Source: Thiotrichaceae bacterium (GTDB lineage: Bacteria > Pseudomonadota > Gammaproteobacteria > Thiotrichales > Thiotrichaceae). Taken from it: DNA of 39,279 bases. Location of the stretch: the NCBI GenBank assembly GCA_023144895.1, contig JAGLEV010000035.1:1-39279 (forward strand), written 5' to 3'. Each line of letters starts with the position of its first letter. Position 1 is the first letter of the stretch. The translations under genes were made by a program, and so were the position numbers. Of the stretch, positions 33,236-39,279 are shown piece after piece. The notes under the pieces were generated by a model, which had not been told where the DNA came from, did no database searches, and worked only from the letters and a program-made list of their open reading frames with translations.

Positions 33236-34771
33236 TTGATTACGTCATTTTTTAAGGTAAGTTTCTTTTGTGTCCTTATTGGTTCCACCGTTTATGCAGT
33301 AGAAAACGATACAAGTCAACCGATTGATAACAAGTCTAGCATTAAAAAAGTAAGGTTGCATGATGCTAAGAAATATCGACAAAATATTGAAAATTTACTC
33401 GTAGCCGAGATGCACTTTCATCAAAATCACTTTGATGAAGCGAGTAAGTACTATGATAAATTGACAGATTTTTATCATAATAAAGAACTGGTTTATCATG
33501 CAATTCAAGTGGCATTAAAGCGTCAGGACTTTAAGAAAGCACTAAGGTTAGCCTCTGTGTGGCACAAAAATGAGCCAAACTCAAAACCTGCTATTAGTAC
33601 CTTAATCGGTTTATATCAGTATTTTGGGCGTTATGATGAAGTGGCTGAGTTATTAAAGGGTTCTAGTCCTCAGCAAGTCGATAAGGCGATTGATATTGAT
33701 ACTATTGTTGCTTTATTAGATAAACACCCTGCGGATAAAAGCTATTATTCTTTCTTAAACTATATTGAGAAATATGCTTATAACGATAATACAGCAAAGC
33801 TTTTTTTAGCACTATTAGCAATACGGGCAGAGTTTTATCAGGAAGCGATCAATGCAAGTCATCGTTTACTGACGTGCAAAGATAAAGAAATTAAAACAAC
33901 GGCGCTGATGATCTATTTAGATGCTTATAGTGCTTTAGATCAACCAGAGCTTGCATTGCAACAATTAAAAACCCTTATCAGTCAAACAAGTGAAATGGCT
34001 ATTAAGAAAGAGTATGCGAAAAAAATGTTACATTTTGGGCATGCTGACACTTTGATAAAGTTACTAAAACAAGAGTATTCAGAAGACCCTAAGCAGAGTA
34101 TTCATTTATCTCTTGTTGGAATTATTTACGAGTCAAAGGGCTTAAAAGCCACTTTAGAATATCTTCATGAGCAGCAAAAAATATCAAATGATAAGTCTAA
34201 TACTATCGCTCTCTATATTTTAGAGTCGGGTCTATTACGTGAAATAAAGCAGTTTGATTTAGCCTTAGCTGTCATAGAAAAAGTAGACCAACTTTTTCCT
34301 AAGAATCTGAGCGTTTATTATTCTCAAGCGATGTTCTTTGAGGAAGTGGGTAAAATAGAGGAAGCAGAACAGCAATACAAAAAAATACTAGCCATAGATA
34401 GTGAAAACTTTAGTGCCTTAAATTCATTAGGTTATTTACTTTCTGTAAATACCACACGCTATGATGAGGCTTATGGTTATATTAAAAAGGCTTATGACTT
34501 AGAGCCTAATAACCCCATAGTCATTGATAGTCTTGGCTGGATTTCTTATCAGAAAGGTGATTTGGAAAATGCTACAAAATACCTACGCTCTGCCTATGAG
34601 AAAATGAAAGACCCCGAAGTAGCGACTCACCTTATTACCGTGTTGAGTAAAATAAGTAAGTATAAGGAAGCGACTGTAGTGCTGGATGAAATGTTGGAGA
34701 AGCATCCAAGTAATCAGTTGCTGGTTAAGGCTAAGGCTGACTTGGGTGCGTTGGGAGTGAATGAATTTTAG
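33236..34771 (+). CDS. Exported TPR-repeat protein
   Basis: The 511-residue protein starts at a TTG with a signal peptide (FFKVSFFCVLIGSTVYA) and is all-helical. Several TPR units are visible: one near residues 50-110 and clear ones between about 365 and 480, e.g. SALNSLGYLLSVNTTRYDE followed by PIVIDSLGWISYQKGDLENA. It matches the TPR protein that lies divergent from hemA in Pseudomonas and relatives. There the next gene is lolB; here it is an ankyrin protein. Function is probably in outer-membrane or envelope assembly (inference). The upstream region holds two AGGCATAT direct repeats near 33092 and 33109. Confidence 0.82.
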   Translation: MITSFFKVSFFCVLIGSTVYAVENDTSQPIDNKSSIKKVRLHDAKKYRQNIENLLVAEMHFHQNHFDEASKYYDKLTDFYHNKELVYHAIQVALKRQDFKKALRLASVWHKNEPNSKPAISTLIGLYQYFGRYDEVAELLKGSSPQQVDKAIDIDTIVALLDKHPADKSYYSFLNYIEKYAYNDNTAKLFLALLAIRAEFYQEAINASHRLLTCKDKEIKTTALMIYLDAYSALDQPELALQQLKTLISQTSEMAIKKEYAKKMLHFGHADTLIKLLKQEYSEDPKQSIHLSLVGIIYESKGLKATLEYLHEQQKISNDKSNTIALYILESGLLREIKQFDLALAVIEKVDQLFPKNLSVYYSQAMFFEEVGKIEEAEQQYKKILAIDSENFSALNSLGYLLSVNTTRYDEAYGYIKKAYDLEPNNPIVIDSLGWISYQKGDLENATKYLRSAYEKMKDPEVATHLITVLSKISKYKEATVVLDEMLEKHPSNQLLVKAKADLGALGVNEF

Positions 34772-34888
34772 CAGTCATGATGAAAAATCCTTTATCTATA
34801 TCAAGCGATTGCAAAAATAATGCTCGCATCATCCTAGCTTGCACTATGCTTTATACTGATTAATCGATAAGCAAATCGGGTGGGTGCA

Positions 34889-35887
34889 ATGACTATAAAA
34901 ATAGGCTTCAATAGACAGACAGCAATTATTTATCTAACCATGAGTTGCGCTCTTTATTCAAATGCTAATGCTGCCAGTGAGCAATTTTGTGAACGCTATG
35001 CTAGAACGAGTATTGTTCAAAATATTCAGTCTACAATGTATGAATGTGGCTTTAAAAGTCTTCGTTGGAATAGTGATTTTTCTGGACAAAAGAAATGGTG
35101 TAAAGGTGTACGGCAAACCATTGCTACATCGGAGACGAAAGCACGTACTCAGGCATTAAGTAAATGTGGTGTGGGTACTTCAAAAAGCTGGGCTACTTTG
35201 CCTTACGAGCAAAAAGAAAGCTATATTCAAACGGCTATTCGAGCAGCGAGCAGTAATGATGTACAAACACTAAAATCATTAAAACAAGCAGGTGCCAGTA
35301 TTACAGCTCCTGCGATGCAAGGTAATGATGGAACACCGTTAGCTTATGCTATTAAATCACAAGCTTTTGATGCAGTTGCTTATTTATTAAAGTTTTCTAG
35401 CCCGAATCAGTCCTCTAATTCTGGGCTGAGTCCACTGGCTAACTTACTGTACAGCAAAAAAATTAATTATAAATTACTCCGTTATCTATTACAGCATGGT
35501 GCAAGTGCTGATTATATTGGGAGACCTATTGAAGATAGCTCACTTCCACTCTATATCGCGGTGGGTAAAAAAGATTTACGTGCAGTACGGGAGTTGTTAC
35601 ACATTGGCAAGGCAGACCCTAATGGATCATTAGATGAGTCTCTTTTGATTCAAGCATTAAAACTGCGTCATAAAGCCATTATTTTGCAATTAATTTATGC
35701 AGGAGCTAATGTTAATCAAGTCGGTGGAGCGCGTGAAGGCACTAAATGCAATGCCTTCAATGCATCCAGTTATCAAAAAATGCCACTAGATTATGCTTTG
35801 GAAATGAATGATGGTGCTGTTATTTACACCATTCGAAAACGTGGTGGAAAAACAAAGCGTCAGTGTATTGCTGAGAGTAAAAAATAA
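34889..35887 (+). CDS. Exported ankyrin-repeat protein with Cys domain
   Basis: From the ATG at 34889 (GGGTGGG just upstream) the product is 332 residues; a GTG at 34880 is an alternative. A signal peptide ends near SNANA-AS. A compact N-terminal domain of about 65 residues has four Cys in FCERYA, MYECGF, KKWCKGV and SKCGV, likely two disulfides. This FC-YA...CGF...W...D....WC pattern recurs, unnamed, in other proteobacterial exported proteins. Four to five ankyrin-like units follow from about residue 110 (GTPLAYAIKSQAFDAVAYLL, PLYIAVGKKDLRAVRELLH). A protein-binding role in the periplasm is inferred. Confidence 0.72.
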   Translation: MTIKIGFNRQTAIIYLTMSCALYSNANAASEQFCERYARTSIVQNIQSTMYECGFKSLRWNSDFSGQKKWCKGVRQTIATSETKARTQALSKCGVGTSKSWATLPYEQKESYIQTAIRAASSNDVQTLKSLKQAGASITAPAMQGNDGTPLAYAIKSQAFDAVAYLLKFSSPNQSSNSGLSPLANLLYSKKINYKLLRYLLQHGASADYIGRPIEDSSLPLYIAVGKKDLRAVRELLHIGKADPNGSLDESLLIQALKLRHKAIILQLIYAGANVNQVGGAREGTKCNAFNASSYQKMPLDYALEMNDGAVIYTIRKRGGKTKRQCIAESKK

Positions 35888-35914
35888 ACAGAATATCACT
35901 GCCATCTGTTGATA

Positions 35915-37177
35915 CTATTTACCAAAAAACCAAGTCGCATCCACTGACGTTGTTAACTGCTTATCCTTAGTACCAAAAAAGACAGTCGGCACTCTCCCTG
36001 CAAAAGGCCTTCCAGCACCATCATACTGATCAAAGCGTACTTCAGGTCGAATACGCAATTTCTTTGTTGGCCACCAAGATAGATTCGCTGTTGCGGCATA
36101 ATAGTCACCTTCGGGTAGTAATGCATGAGCACCTTGAGCATCGCGTAGCCATTCTGTGCGTAGCCCTAGCTGCATATTCGGTCGAAAGCGATTGTAATAG
36201 TTAAGATTTAGACCATACCACTGACTATCTTCGGTAATCAAGAACCCCGGTGGATTATTGCTATCGGCGGCAACATCACCCCCTTCCTGATGACCATAAA
36301 TCGCATTAACAGCCAGCCGTTTTTTATTATTCAAACGACGAGATACCGTCAATGTGTGCATATTTCGTAATAGTTTTTTACCCGAGCGACTCACCGCATT
36401 AAAGGGACGAGTCTGATCAGTAATTCCATCTTCTGATTGCTCATTACCGATAATATTTTCAAAATCCACCCATGTTTTAAAATCAGGGCTACGCCAGCGT
36501 GCATCAATTAATAAGGTTTTATCATGATTGTTATCCTGTAAATTATTCCAACCTTGCACCAGTCCCAAACCTAAAGACAACATGCCATTTTTCTTCTTTA
36601 TTGGTACTTTTAACGCACCCATGATACCAACATGTTTTGAGGGTTGGTAAGCAAAAGCATAGCTATGAGTATAAAACCCTGTCGGTGGGTCAATAGGAGC
36701 GCCAATTTCATAACCTAGTGGTGTGAACCAACTTCCTGCAATATAAGAAAAACCACCACCCCATGGTTGATAGCCTTTTACATACCATTGTTGCATTAGC
36801 AGCTTATGGTCATGCTCTTGATTACGCTGAGTATCATCAAAGCCAAAGGTGGTTGCAGCATCTTTGCCATAGCGCATATCCACTTGAAAGCCAATATCTG
36901 CAAATTGTGGCTTAGGGCTAGGAAAAGGCCCCACTCTGGGTTTGATGTTAGATTGGATTGCCTTATCAACAATTAGATCAGCACGATTAAGGTTAATCCC
37001 TTCCTTAAAATTTAAAAATCCTGTTGGAAAGACATTCTTTGAGGCATTATCATTATAAATAATACCCGCCTGAATGCGCCCATGTATTTTGATTGAATGA
37101 TCTATATTTTGAGTGTTATTAGCAAAACTTAGAGAGGGAATAAGTACTAGACTAGAAAAAAAATAGAGTTTAAGCAT
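35915..37177 (-). CDS. Outer membrane beta-barrel porin (BBP2/OmpL-like)
   Basis: The protein is 420 residues from the ATG at 37177; a TTG at 37189 is less likely, being immediately after the AAGGA. It has a signal peptide (cleavage near SFA-NNT), then alternating amphipathic strands to a terminal aromatic strand (TSVDATWFFGK). Motifs such as LNRADLIVDKA, FGFDDTQRNQEHDHKLLMQQWYV and GSWFTPLGYEIG recall the BBP2 (PF07642) porins, in which the FTxxLGYE segment is typical. The substrate is unknown. It is divergent from the BASS transporter and convergent with the ankyrin gene. Confidence 0.78.
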   Translation of the reverse strand: MLKLYFFSSLVLIPSLSFANNTQNIDHSIKIHGRIQAGIIYNDNASKNVFPTGFLNFKEGINLNRADLIVDKAIQSNIKPRVGPFPSPKPQFADIGFQVDMRYGKDAATTFGFDDTQRNQEHDHKLLMQQWYVKGYQPWGGGFSYIAGSWFTPLGYEIGAPIDPPTGFYTHSYAFAYQPSKHVGIMGALKVPIKKKNGMLSLGLGLVQGWNNLQDNNHDKTLLIDARWRSPDFKTWVDFENIIGNEQSEDGITDQTRPFNAVSRSGKKLLRNMHTLTVSRRLNNKKRLAVNAIYGHQEGGDVAADSNNPPGFLITEDSQWYGLNLNYYNRFRPNMQLGLRTEWLRDAQGAHALLPEGDYYAATANLSWWPTKKLRIRPEVRFDQYDGAGRPFAGRVPTVFFGTKDKQLTTSVDATWFFGK

Positions 37178-37235
37178 ATAAATGACCAAGTCCTTAGGAA
37201 CACTTTCAGCTTAATTGAATAATTAGGATTGTAGA

Positions 37236-37249
37236 TTGACAAAGGTCAA
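37236..37249. promoter_or_regulatory. FNR/DNR-like dyad between porin and transporter
   Basis: TTGAC-AAAG-GTCAA is a perfect dyad with the 4-bp spacer of FNR/CRP-family sites. It lies 59 bp upstream of the porin ATG and 66 bp upstream of the transporter ATG. At the class II distance the minus strand has TAAGCT (37213-37208) and the plus strand TAATCT (37272-37277), both weak -10 matches, so which gene it controls is unclear. Confidence 0.5.
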
Positions 37250-37314
37250 TTCATCATCTTTCTTATCCTATTAATCTTCATAGTGGATGCACTGGTATTT
37301 TAGAAAGGAAAATA

Positions 37315-38193
37315 ATGGAATTAGATCACTTTATTCAAGTAGGATTGCCCGTTTCTTTAGCTCTGATCATGTTGAGCATGGGAATGTTACTCAGGCTGGA
37401 TGATTTTAAAAAAGTTGCCCATCATCCCAAGGCGCTACTGCTGGGCTTGTCAGCACAAATGCTCCTCGTTCCCTTGGTTGCATTATTATTAATTGCTCTT
37501 TTTAAGCTACCGCCTTTATTCGCTGTAGGTCTTCTCATACTGAGCTTTAGCCCTGGAGGTGCAACAAGTAATCTATTCTCTTATCTTGCTAAGGGTGATG
37601 TTGCGCTTTCTATTGCCTTAACCACTATCGCTAGTTTTATCACTCCTTTTACTATTCCATTGCTGACTGAGCTCGCTTTACAATTACAATTAGGCGAGAA
37701 TAAAGAAATTATTATTCCCGTTGCCTTGACGATGAAGCGCCTGTTTGTTGTGACAATTATCCCTGTTATTATTGGCATGAGCTTGCGGCTATTGAAACCA
37801 GTGGTTGCTGATTACATTCAGCCTTGGATTCATCGTATTTCGATATTACTTTTTATTACCGTGATTGCCACCATTATTATTCAGCAATGGAGTCATATGC
37901 CAACATTCCTAGGTCAGGTGGGTATCGTGACATTTGTGATGATTATTGTCACCATGTCACTCGGTTACTTTATTGCAAGACTGGGAGGGCTTGGCGCTCA
38001 GCAAACTAAAACCTTATCGATCGAAGTCGGTATGCAAAATGGAGGCATCGCATTGCTCGTTACTCAAGGCGTTCTACAGAATCCAACGATGTCGATTGTT
38101 CCCGTTATTTATGGCTTGATTATGCTCATACCCGTGTTGATTTTTGTTGGAATAAGTCGTCGTGAAAACACTGCAAAACTACCACTTTATTAA
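37315..38193 (+). CDS. Bile acid:sodium symporter (BASS) family transporter
   Basis: The 292-residue protein has nine to ten helices. Family motifs are present: ILSFSPGGATSNLFSYLAKGDVALS near residues 75-99 and LSIEVGMQNGGIALLV near 238-253, which together form the sodium sites in the crossover helices. Bacterial members move organic anions such as bile acids, pantoate or keto acids with sodium; the substrate here is unknown. A GAAAGGAAA site precedes the ATG. Its 3' end overlaps the next gene by 32 bp. Confidence 0.88.
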   Translation: MELDHFIQVGLPVSLALIMLSMGMLLRLDDFKKVAHHPKALLLGLSAQMLLVPLVALLLIALFKLPPLFAVGLLILSFSPGGATSNLFSYLAKGDVALSIALTTIASFITPFTIPLLTELALQLQLGENKEIIIPVALTMKRLFVVTIIPVIIGMSLRLLKPVVADYIQPWIHRISILLFITVIATIIIQQWSHMPTFLGQVGIVTFVMIIVTMSLGYFIARLGGLGAQQTKTLSIEVGMQNGGIALLVTQGVLQNPTMSIVPVIYGLIMLIPVLIFVGISRRENTAKLPLY

Positions 38194-39016
38194 GGCACTG
38201 CGTCCTTTTTCGTTATCCGTTGCGATTATCGCTTGTGGGCTGGGTATTTTGATTGCTTGGTATCAAGGGCATCAGCACTGGGATTTAGCGTTCTGGATTA
38301 TGTTGGGTGGGATTCTGGCGCAAGTAGGTATCAACCTGATTAATGATATTGAAGACCTGTCACAGATTCCTGATGGTCATACGAATATTATTTTGATTAA
38401 AAAACTCATATCAAGAAATACCCAAATCGGTATTGCCTGTTTTGTCTTGGCTTCAATTATTGGTCTTTATTTGGTGTCAATACAGGGTTGGTCATTATTC
38501 ATTATCATCATTATCTCTGCTATTTTATCACTGAGTTACAATATGGGACCACTAAACTTCAAACATCGTGGTTTAGCCATTGTGCAAGTCTTTCTGTTGA
38601 TGGGGATAGTGATGGTGCAGGGGGCTTATCTTGCTATGAGTGGACAATTTTCAGTCATCGTCTTACTCCATTCTATTCCTGTGAGTTTGTTGGTTTCATT
38701 ACTTCTGCTAAGCAATGAACTACGTGATTGGGAGGAAGATAAAAATAATGGAGTCCACACGCTGACAGTGCGTATTGGCTATCAAAATGCTGTGCGACTG
38801 TATTGGTTATTAGTGATTATAAGCTATCTTCTCCCGATTATTTTCTTCTTTTTGGGCTTGTTGAGTCAGCTAATATGGCTATTGATTCCATTGCTTCTGC
38901 TCCTGCCTATTAAGCGCTATTTAGGAGCAAATGACCGTAGTCAACTCACCCCTATGACGGGGCGGTTTTTCTTTTTATATGGTATTGCTTATCTATTGGC
39001 ACTAGAAGCTTTTTGA
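38162..39016 (+). CDS. UbiA-family prenyltransferase, MenA-like
   Basis: The 284-residue protein starts at a GTG inside the transporter gene. It has eight or nine helices and two Asp-rich motifs: NLINDIEDLSQIPD near residues 59-72 and NELRDWEEDKNNGVHTLTVRIG near 184-205, the latter close to the MenA consensus. It should transfer a polyprenyl chain to an aromatic acceptor at the membrane. The spacing in the first motif departs from NDxxDxxxD. True MenA would imply a naphthoquinone; with ubiH in this window, a dual-quinone organism or a different acceptor are both possible. Confidence 0.75.
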   Translation: MKTLQNYHFIKALRPFSLSVAIIACGLGILIAWYQGHQHWDLAFWIMLGGILAQVGINLINDIEDLSQIPDGHTNIILIKKLISRNTQIGIACFVLASIIGLYLVSIQGWSLFIIIIISAILSLSYNMGPLNFKHRGLAIVQVFLLMGIVMVQGAYLAMSGQFSVIVLLHSIPVSLLVSLLLLSNELRDWEEDKNNGVHTLTVRIGYQNAVRLYWLLVIISYLLPIIFFFLGLLSQLIWLLIPLLLLLPIKRYLGANDRSQLTPMTGRFFFLYGIAYLLALEAF

Positions 39017-39114
39017 GTTGTCAATTGACTATATTATGAAGCGGTATTGATATTGTCAAAATAGGACTGCCTAATCAGGTGATTATTTATCCTACCTCAT
39101 TCGCTCTGACAACT
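39016..39114. other. Region after MenA-like gene with distant arms
   Basis: Eight-bp arms AGTTGTCA (39016-39023) and TGACAACT (39107-39114) lie 83 bp apart between the ends of two convergent genes. The pairing is weak evidence for a terminator. Nothing else is seen here. Confidence 0.25.
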
Positions 39115-39145
39115 TATTATACGAATTCAGGTTTTATATTTTTAA

Positions 39146-39279
39146 TCAGTTGATAAGATTAGCAGGTGGATATTCTACTCCTGAAATTCCCTCAGGAATT
39201 ATCATACCTTTTGAGTGCAATATTTCCAGTACTTCCACTCTGTTGCCTTTCCTGCTTGTTTTCATCCCGTTCAAAAGTC
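39146..39279 (-). CDS. Partial protein, C-terminal end (enters from right edge)
   Basis: A minus-strand frame is open from the window edge for 43 codons to a TGA at 39146-39148. The sequence reads like a real protein end: a basic stretch KTSRKGNR, then a helix VEVLEILHSKGMI, then IPEGISGVEYPPANLIN. No family is recognised. The beginning lies outside the window, though an internal ATG (39265) could start a 39-residue peptide. Confidence 0.45.
   Translation of the reverse strand, partial: LLNGMKTSRKGNRVEVLEILHSKGMIIPEGISGVEYPPANLIN

Overview
The window looks like chromosomal DNA of an AT-rich, free-living, respiring gammaproteobacterium that uses ubiquinone. The evidence is gene content and synteny: petABC followed by sspA-sspB-folA, hemA-prfA-prmC divergent from a TPR gene, pepP-ubiH divergent from a zapB-like/zapA pair, bpt, lpxH, creD, a bc1 complex, and ntrBC near amtB-glnK. 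I see no integrase, IS element, tRNA, rRNA or CRISPR array. The genus cannot be fixed from the sequence alone. An AT-rich member of Thiotrichales or a related order would fit, but that is a guess.

Layout. 1-1528 (minus) is the N-terminal part of a large repeat protein that runs off the left edge: a His/Arg-rich head followed by 16-residue Asn/Gly-rich repeats. 1924-2715 is a TerC-type membrane protein, convergent with a GDPGP1/VTC2-like HIT-superfamily protein (minus). Next come a small exported protein, zapA and a zapB-like gene (minus), then ygfB, pepP, ubiH and a monohaem lipoprotein cytochrome (plus). 8732-8866 (minus) is a 44-residue membrane protein downstream of what looks like a class II FNR promoter. 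9152-10405 encodes a pentahaem c554-type cytochrome.

10612-19092 is all on the minus strand: a small exported protein, lpxH, dsbD, ntrC, ntrB, amtB, glnK and torF. The last three lie downstream of a sigma-54 promoter with NtrC-like sites, so the nitrogen regulators sit beside a likely target. 19093-19816 has no gene but holds that promoter, a strong minus-strand terminator and a good Fur-box match, which may bracket an unannotated transcript. 19817-23077 (minus) carries a zinc metallopeptidase, bpt and creD.

23306-28879 (plus) carries a Nif3-like gene, petABC, sspAB and folA. 28925-32972 (minus) carries a DUF4184-type membrane protein and prmC, prfA and hemA. 33236-35887 (plus) carries a TPR protein and an exported ankyrin protein. 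A BBP2-type porin (minus) is divergent from a BASS-family transporter plus a MenA-like prenyltransferase (plus), with an FNR/DNR-like dyad between them. A partial minus-strand reading frame enters at the right edge.

The main physiological theme is respiration and redox: bc1 complex, ubiquinone synthesis, two c-type cytochromes, DsbD to supply periplasmic reductant, and oxygen-responsive (FNR-type) sites. A second theme is nitrogen control. The best candidates for something undescribed are the repeat protein at the left edge, the FNR-controlled 44-residue membrane protein next to the pentahaem cytochrome, and the Fur-box-to-terminator interval.
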